From CAVWSM01 sp963798505 (GTDB lineage Bacteria > Actinomycetota > Actinomycetes > Jiangellales > Jiangellaceae), in the NCBI GenBank assembly GCA_963798505.1, contig CAWCTX010000008.1, forward strand, positions 1 through 64,000: 64,000 nt of DNA. The letters run 5' to 3'. Every line of letters starts with the position of its first letter. Position 1 is the first letter of the stretch. Shown here piece after piece: positions 44,615-54,615 of the stretch. The position numbers and the translations under genes were made by a program. The notes beneath the pieces were generated by a model, which saw only the letters and a list, made by a program, of their open reading frames with translations, did not search any database and had not been told where the DNA came from.

Positions 44615-45018
44615 GACGCGGAATCGTCGCCGCCGGCGCCACCCGAGCGGCCGACGCGGACGGTGTCGGGCAAGGGGATGATGGGGCTGTCCTTCCAGAG
44701 CCGCTCCAGGGCGTAGAACACCCGTTCCTCGGAGTGCTGGACATGCACGACGATCTCGACGAAGTCGAGCAGGACCCAGCGCCCCTCGCGCTCCCCTTCA
44801 CGGCGAGCCACGTTGACCCCCAGCGTGCGCAGCCGGTCCTCGACGGCGTCGACGATCGCCTTGACCTGGCGGTCGTTGGGGGCGGAGCAGAGCAGGAAGG
44901 CGTCGGTGATCGCGAAGTGCTCGGTGACGTCGTAGGCGACGATGTCGTCGGCCAGCTTGTCGGCGGCCGCTTCCGCTGCCGCGGTCACGAGCTCTATGGC
45001 CCGGGTGGATGCGGGCAA
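44611..45018 (-). CDS. rsfS: Ribosome silencing factor RsfS
   Basis: Binds L14 and blocks subunit joining in starvation. 135 residues from TTG 45018 with GGAAGG upstream. The DUF143 fold is clear: DIVAYDVTEHFAITDAFLLC, then DRQVKAIVDAVEDRLR and GRWVLLDFVEIVVHVQHSEE. The Ser/Gly-rich tail is normal. Coupled to the phosphatase downstream. Confidence 0.95.
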   Translation of the reverse strand: MPASTRAIELVTAAAEAAADKLADDIVAYDVTEHFAITDAFLLCSAPNDRQVKAIVDAVEDRLRTLGVNVARREGEREGRWVLLDFVEIVVHVQHSEERVFYALERLWKDSPIIPLPDTVRVGRSGGAGGDDSAS

Positions 45019-45059
45019 CTGCCTACCTTCCGTACGGCCTCAGCGGACGTCCAAGGATC

Positions 45060-45671
45060 TCACGTCTTCGCATACAGGCCACGCTTGCTCACGTACTGCA
45101 CGATGCCGTCCGGCACGAGGTACCAGATCGGCTGCCCCGCCCGCGCCCGCTCCCGGCACTCGGTGGAGGAGATCGCCAGCGCAGGGATCTCGACGAGAGT
45201 CACCTTGTCCCCCGGAAGGCCCTCGGTCGAGAGGGTGTGCCCAGGTCGCGTACAGCCGACGAAATGGGCCAGCTCGAACAGCTCGTCGGCATCGCGCCAG
45301 GTCAAGATCTTGGCCAGCGCGTCGGCACCGGTGATGAAGTAGAGCTCGACGTCGCCGCCGAACTGCGTGTGCAGGTCGCGCAGCGTGTCGACGGTGTAGG
45401 TGGGGCCGGCCCGGTCGATGTCGACCCGGCTGACCGAGAAGCGTGGATTGGAGGCGGTGGCGATCACCGTCATGAGGTAGCGGTCCTCGGCGGCCGACAC
45501 CGGGCTCTCGCGCTTCTGCCATGGCTGCCCGGTCGGGACGAAGACCACCTCGTCGAGCGCGAACCAGGCCTGCACCTCGCTGGCGGCGACCAGGTGGCCG
45601 TGATGGATCGGGTCGAACGTGCCGCCCATGATGCCGACGCGCCGCCGGCCCGCCGCGCTGGGCTCGGTCAC
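45060..45671 (-). CDS. nadD: Nicotinate-nucleotide adenylyltransferase
   Basis: Adds AMP to nicotinate mononucleotide in NAD synthesis. 203 residues from GTG 45671 with GGGGGAG close upstream. Nucleotidyltransferase motif GIMGGTFDPIHHGH at about 13-26 and the ISSTECRER motif near 170. Operon nadD-rsfS-phosphatase. Confidence 0.96.
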   Translation of the reverse strand: MTEPSAAGRRRVGIMGGTFDPIHHGHLVAASEVQAWFALDEVVFVPTGQPWQKRESPVSAAEDRYLMTVIATASNPRFSVSRVDIDRAGPTYTVDTLRDLHTQFGGDVELYFITGADALAKILTWRDADELFELAHFVGCTRPGHTLSTEGLPGDKVTLVEIPALAISSTECRERARAGQPIWYLVPDGIVQYVSKRGLYAKT

Positions 45672-45687
45672 AGCTCCCCCGGCCGCG

Positions 45688-45834
45688 TCACGCGTGCGGA
45701 CGACCCCTGCCGAACGCGATCGTGATGAGCAGCAGCGAGAACAGGATCACGAGAGCGCTGATGCCCCAGATCTCGGGGTTGGTGTCTCTCTCGACATGGG
45801 TCGTCTCGGCGGCGATCAGCACGGTCGCGGTCAT
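45688..45834 (-). CDS. Small single-pass membrane protein between proA and nadD
   Basis: 48 residues from ATG 45834: MTATVLIAAETTHVERDTNP, a hydrophobic helix EIWGISALVILFSLLLITIA, then FGRGRPHA. Short ORFs with this layout (acidic head, Asn-Pro, helix, FGxGR-H tail) recur between proA and nadD in actinobacteria (recollection, not checked). No function is known. It ends 16 nt before nadD and is likely in the same operon. Confidence 0.7.
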   Translation of the reverse strand: MTATVLIAAETTHVERDTNPEIWGISALVILFSLLLITIAFGRGRPHA

Positions 45835-45848
45835 GGCGGCAGCGTAGC

Positions 45849-45896
45849 GGAGCGGCGAGCCGACGCACCGTTCTTTGGTGTGGAGGCGAGCGCGAC
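45849..45896 (+). repeat. 48-nt dispersed repeat, copy 1
   Basis: Matches 63563-63610 (minus strand) at 46 of 48 positions. The plus-strand reading frame gives ERRADAPFFGVEASAT. It lies in the gap between the small membrane ORF and the end of proA, antisense to both; the following bases up to the proA stop (45912) may be part of a longer unit. Confidence 0.85.
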
Positions 45897-45911
45897 CAAC
45901 CAGCGGAGCGG

Positions 45912-47174
45912 CTACGTCCGCACCTGGCCGTCACCGACGATCACGTAGGTCGTCGAGGTCAGCTCGCGCAGGCCCATGGGCCCGCGGGCGTGCAGCTTCT
46001 GTGTCGAGATGCCGATCTCGGCGCCGAAGCCGAGCTCCTCGCCGTCGGTGAACCGCGTCGACGCGTTGACAAGCACCGCTGCCGAGTCGACGGTCGCGGT
46101 GAACCGGCGGGCGGCCGCCTGCGAGCGGGTGACGATCGCCTCGGTGTGGCCGGTGCCGTGGCGGCGGATGTGCGAAACGGCCGTCTCCAGCGAGTCGACG
46201 ACGCTGGCCGCGATGTCGAGCGACAGGTATTCGATGTCGAAGTCCTCGGACGTCGCCGGCACCACGTCGGCGCTGTAGGACTGCACCAGCTTGTCGCCGT
46301 GCACAGTGACCCCGGCTTCGTGCAACGCCGCCAGCGCCCGCGGCAGGAACTCGTCTGCGATGTCGGCGTGCACGAGCAGCGTCTCGGCTGCGTTGCAGAC
46401 ACTCGGACGCTGCGTCTTGGAGTTGACCAGGATCTCCAGCGCCATGTCGAGGTCGGCGTCGGCGTCGACGTAGACATGGCAGTTGCCCACCCCGGTCTCG
46501 ATCACCGGCACGGTCGACTCGTCGACCACGCTGCGGATCAGGCCGGCACCGCCACGCGGGATGAGCACATCGACAAAGCCGCGCGCACGCATCAGGTGCT
46601 TGGCCGGCTCGTGCCCGGCACCGGGTACGAGCTGCACCGCGTCAGCCGGCAGACCGGCCCCGGCGACAGCGGCGCGCAGCACCTCGACGATCGCCTCGTT
46701 GGACGCGAGCGCCGAGGTCGAGCCCCGCAACAGAACGGCGTTGCCGCTCTTGAGGCAGAGGCCCGCCGCGTCGGCGGTGACGTTGGGGCGGTTCTCGTAG
46801 ATGATGCCGACGACGCCGAACGGCACCCGCACCTGGGAGACGTCGAGGCCGTTGGGCAGCCGGTAGCCCCGGACCACCTCCCCGATGGGGTCGGGCAGCG
46901 CAGCCACCTGTCGGAGCCCGCCGGCCATGGCGGCGACCCGGGCGGCATCGAGGCGCAGCCGGTCGAGCACCGCGTCGATCACCCCGGCCTCCCGGGCACG
47001 AGAGACATCGTCGGCGTTGGCCGCGAGGACTTGGTCGGTGGCAGCGACCAGCGCGTCGGCCATCGCCAGCAGCGCCGCGTTCTTGTCGGCAGTCGACGCG
47101 ACGGCAAGGTCGGTGGCCGCTGCGCGGGCGCGCCCGGCGACGTCCAGCACCGCAGTCGCGATTTCTGCGCTCAT
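45912..47174 (-). CDS. proA: Gamma-glutamyl phosphate reductase
   Basis: Second step of proline synthesis. 420 residues; catalytic Cys260 in RPSVCNAAETLLVH, the LRGSTSALASN and IPRGGAGLI stretches are typical. The stop borders the 48-nt repeat. It stands downstream of proB, separated by a small conserved gene. Confidence 0.96.
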   Translation of the reverse strand: MSAEIATAVLDVAGRARAAATDLAVASTADKNAALLAMADALVAATDQVLAANADDVSRAREAGVIDAVLDRLRLDAARVAAMAGGLRQVAALPDPIGEVVRGYRLPNGLDVSQVRVPFGVVGIIYENRPNVTADAAGLCLKSGNAVLLRGSTSALASNEAIVEVLRAAVAGAGLPADAVQLVPGAGHEPAKHLMRARGFVDVLIPRGGAGLIRSVVDESTVPVIETGVGNCHVYVDADADLDMALEILVNSKTQRPSVCNAAETLLVHADIADEFLPRALAALHEAGVTVHGDKLVQSYSADVVPATSEDFDIEYLSLDIAASVVDSLETAVSHIRRHGTGHTEAIVTRSQAAARRFTATVDSAAVLVNASTRFTDGEELGFGAEIGISTQKLHARGPMGLRELTSTTYVIVGDGQVRT

Positions 47175-47200
47175 GGTGTCCAGGGTACGTGCGCGTGTGG

Positions 47201-47548
47201 TCAGAAGAGCTTGACGTCGCCCACGGCGAGACCGTGGAGCTTGTCACCCCGGTGGTGGTAGGCATCGCGCTCGTGCACCTCGAGCCCCACCACGTGCCAG
47301 TCCGGAAGCTCGGCATCCGAACGATGTGTCTCCCACATGCGCAATGCCAGTGCCGACGCCTCGTTGGCGTCGCGGGCCTCCTCCCAGTAGGAGACCTCGG
47401 CACGCGCTTGGTCGTATCGACCGGCGAGGAGAAACGGATGCTCGTCGGCGAGGCGGCTGAGCCCGCGTTCGACCTCAGTCAGGGAATGTGTGTCACCAGC
47501 GACGGTGACGGTGACGTGCCAATACAGCGCACTGTGCGGTGCTGTCAC
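47201..47548 (-). CDS. Conserved hypothetical protein between proB and proA
   Basis: 115 residues from GTG 47548, preceded by GGAGG 4 nt upstream; the frame is open 26 codons higher without a ribosome site. Soluble, with YWHVTVTVAGDTHSLTEVER, HPFLLAGRYDQARAEVSYWE and WHVVGLEVHERDAYHHR. The pattern looks like a small conserved actinobacterial protein (recollection). No motif points to an activity; the location suggests it is transcribed with the proline genes. Confidence 0.75.
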   Translation of the reverse strand: MTAPHSALYWHVTVTVAGDTHSLTEVERGLSRLADEHPFLLAGRYDQARAEVSYWEEARDANEASALALRMWETHRSDAELPDWHVVGLEVHERDAYHHRGDKLHGLAVGDVKLF

Positions 47549-47640
47549 GTCACCTCCAGGGCCGAGCGTTCCTGAGCGTAAGCAAAGCAGAATCCACGCT
47601 GCCAGAACGGGCTTTTCGCCCAACAATGCGTCAGCAGGAG

Positions 47641-48772
47641 TCAGTTGCGCACGAGCACCACGAGGTCGTCGCGGTGCACGACCTCCCGCTCGTACTCGGG
47701 CCCCAGCTCACGGGCCAGCTCCCGGGTGTCCCGGCCGAGCAGTCCCGGGAGCTCCGACGAGCCGTAGTTGACGAGGCCGCGCGCGACGGCACGCCCCGTC
47801 GGGTCGACCAGATCGACCGGGTCACCGGCGGTGAATACGCCGTCCACGTCGGTGATCCCAGCGGGCAGCAACGACTTGCGTCGCACGACGATGGCCCGCA
47901 CGGCGCCGTCGTCGAGATGCAGCCGACCGCGCCCCTCGGTGGCGTGCGCCAGCCACAGCAGCCGCGTCCGCGCGCGCCGCTCGCGTGGCCGGAACCAGGT
48001 CCCGACGCTCTCGCCCGCGAACGCGGCCGCCGCCTGCGTTGCCGAGGTCAGCACGACCTCGATGCCGGAGCCTGTGGCGATGCGTGCCGCCTCCACCTTG
48101 GTGACCATGCCGCCGGTGCCGACACCCGCGGCGCCGTTCGAGCCGAGCGTGATCCCCGGCAGCTGCTCGACATCGTCGATGACGTCGACACGCTGCGCCC
48201 CCGGCTCCCGTGGGTCCTTGTCATAGAGCGCGTCGACGTCGGACAGCAGCACCAGCAGATCGGCGTGTACGAGCTGCGCGACGAGCGACGGCCAACCGGT
48301 CGTTGTCACCGAAGCGGATCTCGTGCGTGGCGACGGTGTCGTTCTCGTTGACGACCGGGACCACGCCGAGGTCGATGAGCCGGTGCAGGGTCCGGTAGGC
48401 GTTGCGGTAGTGCGCCCGACGCGTCACGTCATCAACGGTGAGCAGCACCTGCCCCACCGTGAGGCCGTACGCCGCAAAGGCGGCCGTGTAACGGGCCACC
48501 AGCAGCCCCTGGCCGACGCTTGCCGCGGCCTGCTGCGAGGCGAGATCCCGAGGTCGCTTGCGCAGGTGCAGCGGAGCGAGCCCTGCTGCGATCGCCCCTG
48601 ACGAGACCAGCACCACGTCGGAGCCGCGTTGCCGTAGGGCGGCGAGCGAGTCGACCAGCGACTGAAGCCGATCCGGGTCGAGTCCCCCGTCAACGGTCGT
48701 GAGTGACGACGAGCCCACCTTGACGACGACACGGCGCGCTGCGGCGACCGGCTCTCGCGCGTGCTGCGTCAC
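47641..48772 (-). CDS. proB: Glutamate 5-kinase (one frameshift in this sequence)
   Basis: First step of proline synthesis, with a C-terminal PUA domain. From the start at 48772: VVVKVGSSSLTTVDGGLD, LVSSGAIAAGL, NENDTVATHEIRFGDNDRLA. One surplus base near 48285-48293 breaks the frame; the next frame continues LVAQLVHADLLVLLSDVDAL, GTGGMVTKVEAARIA and the PUA domain to the stop at 47641. Repaired length about 376 residues. It lies 5 nt after obgE. Confidence 0.93.
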
Positions 48773-48777
48773 CGACG

Positions 48778-50139
48778 TCAGCGTCCTTCCAGCCTGGGGT
48801 CGCTGCCGCGCGGTCCGTACAGCAGCTCGGCGCCGGCCTCCAAGGTCGGCTCCCAGTCGAACACCACGGCGTTGTCCTCGGGGCCGATGAGCACTGCGTC
48901 GCCAGGCTGCGCCCCCTGGGCGACCAGCTGTTCCTCGACGCCGAGCCGGGCCAGCCGGTCGGCCAGGAAGCCGACGGCCTCGTCGTTGCTGAAGTCGGTC
49001 TGCCGCACCCAGCGCTCCGGCTTGACTCCGCGCACCCGGAAGCCGCCGGCCTCTCGGGTCACGGTGAATCCGCTGTCGTCGACGGCCGCCGGCCGGATGA
49101 CGATGCGGGTGGCCTCCCGCGCCGGCTCGGCGGCTCGCGCCGCCGCGACGATGCGGGCCAGGCCGAAGGTCAGCTCGCGCAACCCCGCGTGGGTGGCGGC
49201 GGACACCTCGTACGTCTCCAGGCCGCGCGCGGCGAGATCGGGTCGTACGAACTCGGCGAGCTCGCGCGCCTCTGGGACGTCGATCTTGTTGAGCACGACG
49301 AGCCGCGGCCGGTCGTCAAGGCCGCCATGCGCGGCGAGCTCGGCCTCGATGACGTCGAGGTCGGAGATCGGGTCACGGCCGGGCTCGAGCGTCGCGCAGT
49401 CGATGACGTGGACGAGCACCTTGCAGCGCTCGATGTGGCGCAGGAAGTCGTGGCCGAGCCCTCGGCCGTCGCTGGCGCCCTCGATCAGGCCGGGTACGTC
49501 GGCGACCGTGAACCGGACGTCGCCGGCCTCGACGACGCCGAGGTTGGGCACCAGGGTCGTGAACGGGTAGTCGGCGATCTTGGGCCGGGCCGCGGAGATC
49601 GCGGCGATCAGGCTGGACTTGCCGGCGCTCGGGAACCCCACGAGGCCCACGTCGGCGACCGACTTGAGCTCGAGCATCACATCGCGGGTCTCGCCCGGCT
49701 CACCCTTGAGGGCGAACCCCGGCGCCTTGCGACGCGACGACGCGAGCGCGGCGTTGCCGAGCCCGCCCCGGCCGCCTTGGGCCACGACGAATGACGTGCC
49801 TTCCCCGACAAGGTCGACGAGCACCTTGCCGCCGGGCGTGGTCACGAGGGTGCCGTCGGGCACCGCAAGGAGCAGGTCATGGCCGTCGGCGCCGCTGCGG
49901 TTGTCGCCCGCGCCTTGGGCGCCGTTGGTGGCCCGCCGGTGCGGCGAGCGGTGGTAGTCGAGCAGCGTCGTGGTCTGCGGGTCCACGACGAGGATCACGT
50001 CACCGCCGCGGCCGCCGTTGCCGCCATCAGGGCCGCCGAGCGGCTTGAACTTCTCGCGGTGCACGGACGCGACGCCGTTGCCGCCGTTGCCGGCGGTCAC
50101 GTGCAGCGACACGCGGTCGACGAAGGTCGGGATCGCCAT
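48778..50139 (-). CDS. obgE: GTPase Obg/CgtA
   Basis: Ribosome-associated GTPase, 453 residues from ATG 50139 with AAGGAGG 6 nt upstream. Glycine-rich Obg fold (HVTAGNGGNGVASVHREKF, GGPDGGNGGRGGDV), G domain (GFPSAGKSS, DVPGLIEGA, NKID) and the OCT C-terminal domain (FRVRGVKPERWVRQTDFSN). Classic rplU-rpmA-obgE-proB order. Confidence 0.97.
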   Translation of the reverse strand: MAIPTFVDRVSLHVTAGNGGNGVASVHREKFKPLGGPDGGNGGRGGDVILVVDPQTTTLLDYHRSPHRRATNGAQGAGDNRSGADGHDLLLAVPDGTLVTTPGGKVLVDLVGEGTSFVVAQGGRGGLGNAALASSRRKAPGFALKGEPGETRDVMLELKSVADVGLVGFPSAGKSSLIAAISAARPKIADYPFTTLVPNLGVVEAGDVRFTVADVPGLIEGASDGRGLGHDFLRHIERCKVLVHVIDCATLEPGRDPISDLDVIEAELAAHGGLDDRPRLVVLNKIDVPEARELAEFVRPDLAARGLETYEVSAATHAGLRELTFGLARIVAAARAAEPAREATRIVIRPAAVDDSGFTVTREAGGFRVRGVKPERWVRQTDFSNDEAVGFLADRLARLGVEEQLVAQGAQPGDAVLIGPEDNAVVFDWEPTLEAGAELLYGPRGSDPRLEGR

Positions 50140-50189
50140 GGGACTCCTCCTTCGTCTGGTGCCTAGCTCAGTCTGGCTTGGACAGACAG

Positions 50190-50220
50190 CGAGGGCGGGC
50201 CTATGACCGGCCCGCCCTCG
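50190..50220 (-). terminator. Hairpin between rpmA and obgE
   Basis: CGAGGGCGGGCC (50190-50201) pairs perfectly with GGCCCGCCCTCG (50209-50220), 7-nt loop. It lies after rpmA and can reduce readthrough into obgE. No T-run. Confidence 0.75.
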
Positions 50221-50251
50221 ACTGACGTTGCTGATGCTGTGCTGGCGGGGG

Positions 50252-50509
50252 TCACTCCCCGGCCGCGACGATGTTGACGACCTTGCGCCCGCGCTTGGTG
50301 CCGAACTCGACCGCGCCGGCGGCCTTGGCGAACAGCGTGTCGTCGCTGCCGCGGCCGACGTTGTCACCGGGGTGGAAGTGCGTGCCGCGCTGCCGGACGA
50401 TGATCTCGCCCGCGTTGACGAGCTGGCCGCCGAAGCGCTTGACGCCCAGCCGCTGCGCGTTGGAGTCGCGCCCGTTCCTGCTGGACGAGGCGCCCTTCTT
50501 GTGTGCCAT
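50252..50509 (-). CDS. rpmA: 50S ribosomal protein L27
   Basis: 85 residues, MAHKKGASSSRNGRDSNAQR, GTHFHPGDNVGRGSDDTLFA. The N-terminus begins directly with the mature-like MAHKKG form, with no cleavable extension of the Firmicutes type. Cotranscribed with rplU 44 nt upstream. Confidence 0.97.
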   Translation of the reverse strand: MAHKKGASSSRNGRDSNAQRLGVKRFGGQLVNAGEIIVRQRGTHFHPGDNVGRGSDDTLFAKAAGAVEFGTKRGRKVVNIVAAGE

Positions 50510-50553
50510 TGCTCAAGCTCCCTATGTGATGCAGATGCTGTCGCCGACAGCGC

Positions 50554-50865
50554 CTACTTCGAGTCGATCCCGGTGACCTTGACCTGGGTGTAGTGCTGGC
50601 GGTGACCCTGGCGGCGGCGGTAGCCGGTCTTGTTCTTGTAGCGCAGGATCCTGATCTTGGGACCCTTGGTGGCGCCGAGCACCTCGGCGGTCACGGTCAC
50701 GCCGGCGAGCACGTCGGCGTCGGTCGTGACGGTCTCGCCGTCGACGAGAAGGAGCGCCGGGAGGGTGACGCTGTCACCGGTCTTGCCATCAAGTCGGTCG
50801 ATCTCGATGACGTCACCGACGGAGACCTTCTGCTGACGGCCACCGCTGCGGACGATCGCGTACAC
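50554..50865 (-). CDS. rplU: 50S ribosomal protein L21
   Basis: 103 residues from GTG 50865 (MYAIVRSGGRQQKVSVGDVI), with KIRILRYKNKTGYRRRQGHR near the end. GAGGAAG precedes the start. About 160 bp without any other gene separate it from rne. Confidence 0.97.
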   Translation of the reverse strand: MYAIVRSGGRQQKVSVGDVIEIDRLDGKTGDSVTLPALLLVDGETVTTDADVLAGVTVTAEVLGATKGPKIRILRYKNKTGYRRRQGHRQHYTQVKVTGIDSK

Positions 50866-51025
50866 CGCGGACTCACTTCCTCGAAGGGACTGCTTCGCTT
50901 GCGCATGCCTGCACGCGCCATGACAGGGGTGCGGGCGTACATGCTTGTTGGGCGCGACCTGCGCCGACGGTCAAGGGTACGGAATCGCAGGTGGCCGGGT
51001 CAAACCGGCCACTCCGCGCCCTTGG

Positions 51026-53656
51026 TCACGCAACCGGGGTCGCCGGCCCAGCCTTGCGGGTGGCTGCCCGGCGCCGACGCGGCTTGGCCGGCGCCGCCTC
51101 GGTGGCCGTCTCCGGCTCCGTGGCCGACCTCCGTGAGCCGACACATGCTCCATGGTCGCCGCGGGCTCCTCGTCGTGATGCCCCGTTGCCGAGGCCACCT
51201 TGGCGAGGATCTCCGCGGCGCTGGGGCCGTCGTGCTCGACTGGCGCGGCAGCCGGGGCGGCCGGCTCCTTGGACCGACCGGAGCGCCGGCTGCGCTTTCC
51301 GCCCGACTCCCCCGACACGGTCGCCGGGCCGGATTCGCTCGTGCGCTGCTTGCCCTTCGGCTCGATCGGCTCGAGGTGGACCATCAGGCCTCGCCCGTTG
51401 CAGCACTCGCACGGCTCGGAGAACGCCTCGAGCAGACCCGTGCCGATCTTCTTTCGGGTCATCTGGACCAGCCCCAGGGACGTGACCTCCGCCACCTGGT
51501 GCTTGGTGCGGTCGCGGCCGAGGCATTCGACGAGCCGTCGCAGCACCAGGTCGCGGTTGCTCTCGAGCACCATGTCGATGAAGTCGACCACGATGATGCC
51601 GCCGATGTCGCGCAGCCTGAGCTGGCGGACGATCTCCTCGGCCGCCTCCAGGTTGTTGCGGGTCACCGTCTCCTCGAGGTTGCCGCCCGACCCGGTGAAC
51701 TTGCCGGTGTTGACGTCCACGACGGTCATCGCTTCGGTGCGGTCGATGACGAGCGATCCGCCCGACGGGAGCCACACCTTGCGGTCCAGGGCCTTGGCGA
51801 TCTGCTCGTCGATGCGATGCGCGGCGAGGACGTCGACGGTGCCGGTGTGCTTGAGGAGCCGGTCACGCAGGTGCGGCGCGACGAACTTCACGTACGACTC
51901 GACCGTCTCCCACGCCTCCTCGCCCTGCACGACGAGCTCGCTGACGTCTTCGTTGAACAGGTCACGCACGACCTTCACGGTGAGGTCGGGCTCGCCGTAG
52001 AGCAGCGCGGGCGCGTTGGCCGACTGCGCCTTCTTCTCGATGTCGGCCCACTGCGCCGCGAGGCGCTCGACATCCTGGGTGAGCTCGGCCTCGGTGGCGC
52101 CCTCGGCGGCCGTGCGCACGATCACGCCGGCGTCCTCGGGGACCACCCCCTTGAGAATGCTCTTGAGCCGGGATCGCTCGGTGTCGGGCAGCTTGCGGCT
52201 GATGCCGCTCATCGACCCGCCTGGCACGTAGACCAGGTATCGGCCGGGGAGGCTGACCTGGCTGGTGAGCCGGGCGCCCTTGTGGCCGATCGGGTCCTTG
52301 GTGACCTGGACGAGCACGCTCTGGCCGGACTTGAGTGCCGACTCGATGCGCTTGGGCTGCCCCGCGTCGCCGAGCAGGTCCCAGTCGACCTCGCCCGCGT
52401 AGAGGACCGCGTTGCGACCGCGGCCGATGTCGACGAAAGCCGCCTCCATGGCGGGGAGGACGTTCTGCACCCGGCCGAGGTAGACGTTGCCGATCAGCGA
52501 CTGCTGGGTCGCGCGGCTCACGTAGTGCTCCACGAGGATGCCGTCCTCGAGGACCGCGATCTGCGTGCGGTCGCCGACCTGGCGTACGACCATCACCTGC
52601 TTAACCGCCTCGCGCCGGGCGAGGAACTCGGACTCGCTGAGGATCGGCGGGCGCCGGCGCCCGGCCTCGCGACCTTCGCGGCGACGCTGCCGTTTCGCCT
52701 CGATGCGCGTGGAGCCCTTCAGCGCGGTGACGTCGTCGGTCGTACGGTCGCGCGGCTCGCGGACGCGGACGACGGTCTGGTCCGGGTCGTCCGGAGCGAT
52801 GTCGGTGCCTTCGCCGCGGCGACGCCGCCGGCGGCGCCGCCGCGAGGTGCCGGCGCGGTCGCCGGCCTCGTCGAGGTCGGACTCCTGCGGCTCGTCGGCC
52901 TCCTGCTCCTCGGCCTCCTCCTCGGGCTCAGCCGGAGCGGCCTCGGACTCCTCGGCGGTCTCGGCGGTCTCGGCGGTCTCGTCGTCGCCCGTGCGACGGC
53001 GGCCACGGCCGCCGCGACGCCGGCGACGACGCCGCGCGCCTGCCTCCTGGTCGTCGTCGGCAGCCTCTTCCGTCTCCTCGGACTCCTCGTCGAGGACGAT
53101 GTCGTCGCCGCCGATGAGCGCGGCGGTGGCGCGCTCGGACACGGGCTCCTGGAAAAGCGGTCCTGGGGCGATGAACGTCGGGGCCGCGGTGCGCGGGCGG
53201 CGGGAGCGGCTAGCCGGCTCCGCCTCGACGATCACCTCAGCCTCGATCGTCGCTTCCGCGTGGGTCGTGTCAGTCCCGAGCGCCAAGTCCGGGTCGACGT
53301 CGGTGGCGGGTTCCGCTGCGGGTGCAGCGGCGGTCTTGCTCGCGCGGCGGCGCCGGGCGGGCTTGGTGGGTTCCTTTGTGGGTTCCTCGGTGGGCGGCGC
53401 GGCCTCGGCCGCGACCTCCGCCTCCGGAGCCGGGGCCGGCCGCGGTCTTGCGGGTACGGCGGCGCGGCGCCGGGGTGCTTGGCTCCTCGATCGGCGCTGC
53501 GGCCTCGGTCTCCCCGGCCGGCTCGCCGGTCTGGGGCGGGCCTACGGGTCGGGACGCCGCGCGGCGGCGCCGTGGCTTTGGAGTTGTTGATTCGCTGGTG
53601 TCAGCGACAGGGTGCTCGGCAGTCGGTTCGGTACCGACCGTCTCGATGTCCGTCAT
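51026..53656 (-). CDS. rne: Ribonuclease E/G (two frameshifts in this sequence)
   Basis: The catalytic core is intact: SLIGNVYLGRVQNVLPAMEA (S1 domain), AFVDIGRGRNAVLY, VIDRTEAMTVVDVNTGKFTG, GGIIVVDFIDM and the zinc link CECCNGRG. The long N-terminal arm, from ATG 53656, is Glu/Ala-rich alternating with poly-Arg blocks, typical of actinobacterial RNase E. One base near 53434-53442 and one within 51118-51145 break the frame; the repaired C-terminus ends KPRRRRAATRKAGPATPVA. Repaired length about 876 residues. Upstream of rplU-rpmA as usual. Confidence 0.93.
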
Positions 53657-53792
53657 TCGGTTGTCAGTCTCCCGTCGAGCCCCCGGGCGCATCGGTCGGT
53701 GTCGACCGGGACGCCGCGCGGAGGCTGCAAGTTCGTGGTCCTGCACGGTGGCGCCGAGCAGGACGATCAAGTCTGTGGCGACGCGACCTCCG

Positions 53793-54599
53793 TCAGGCGT
53801 CAGTCGCCGGCTCGGGCACCGCCGCGTCCGCCAGCCCTGGGGCAGCGTCGCGGTCGGGCGCCATCGGGTCGCCGACCGTGCCGGAGTTCTCGTCGAGCGG
53901 GCCCTGCCCGAGCCGTGTCGCCTGGGGTGGCGCGGGAGGCTCGAAGGGGGCCACGCGACGGAGTCCGGCGAGGACGTCGTCGGGTCGGACGGTCGGCGTG
54001 CCGTGCCGTACGACCAACCTCAGTATCGCACAGGGGCCGGTCTCCGCCTCGCGGCCGTCCGCCGGGGCAACGTCCATGGCGACCACGGCGCCGCGGGCGT
54101 CGAACGTGCGTACGCCGTTCTTGGTCAACCGCTCGACCTCGACACGGTCCGCCGCGAGGAAGGCCTCGACCGCGCCGGCCGCCGACTCCGCGTCGACGCC
54201 CGGAAGGCGCAGCTCCCAGACGGACCCCTCGAGACGATCCGCGAGGGAGCCGCGGCCGGCCTCGACCACCTCGAGCACGTCCAGCCCGGGCGGTAGCGCC
54301 GCGTCGAGCGCCTCCCGCACGTGCTCCGGCTCGCACCGCGCCGAGACGCCGATCTCCAGGTACTCCGCCTCGCTCGCGGCGCCGGTCGGAGCGGCGTTCG
54401 CGTAGGACACCCGCGGGTGTGGGCTGAAGCCCTGAGAGAAGGCGATGGGCACGTCGGCCCGGCGCAAGGCGCGTTCGAAGGCTCGCTGGAAGTCCCGGTG
54501 GCTGGTGAACCGCAGCCGGCCGCGCTTGGCGTAACGAACCCGCAGCCGCTGCACGACGGGGGCCTGGCTGCTCGGCGGCTGGCGGGACATGCCTGCCAT
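53793..54599 (-). CDS. TIGR03936/DUF2344 family protein
   Basis: 268 residues. RLRVRYAKRGRLRFTSHRDF, ERALRRADVPIAFSQGFSPH, RVSYANAAPTGAASEAEYLE are diagnostic of the DUF2344 family, normally encoded directly after the TIGR03960 radical SAM gene and before rne. Here that partner is 7 kb away (61593-63617), separated by a sugar operon. Proposed tRNA- or rRNA-related role is not established. GGAG stands 3 nt before ATG 54599. Confidence 0.88.
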   Translation of the reverse strand: MAGMSRQPPSSQAPVVQRLRVRYAKRGRLRFTSHRDFQRAFERALRRADVPIAFSQGFSPHPRVSYANAAPTGAASEAEYLEIGVSARCEPEHVREALDAALPPGLDVLEVVEAGRGSLADRLEGSVWELRLPGVDAESAAGAVEAFLAADRVEVERLTKNGVRTFDARGAVVAMDVAPADGREAETGPCAILRLVVRHGTPTVRPDDVLAGLRRVAPFEPPAPPQATRLGQGPLDENSGTVGDPMAPDRDAAPGLADAAVPEPATDA

Positions 54600-54615
54600 T
54601 GTCTCCGGACCGCGA

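Noticed and set aside
50593..54405. Open frame of 1270 codons on the plus strand
   Set aside because: It lies antisense to rplU, rne and the DUF2344 gene; the translation is a low-complexity Leu/Gly/Arg product expected from the opposite strand of high-GC coding DNA.
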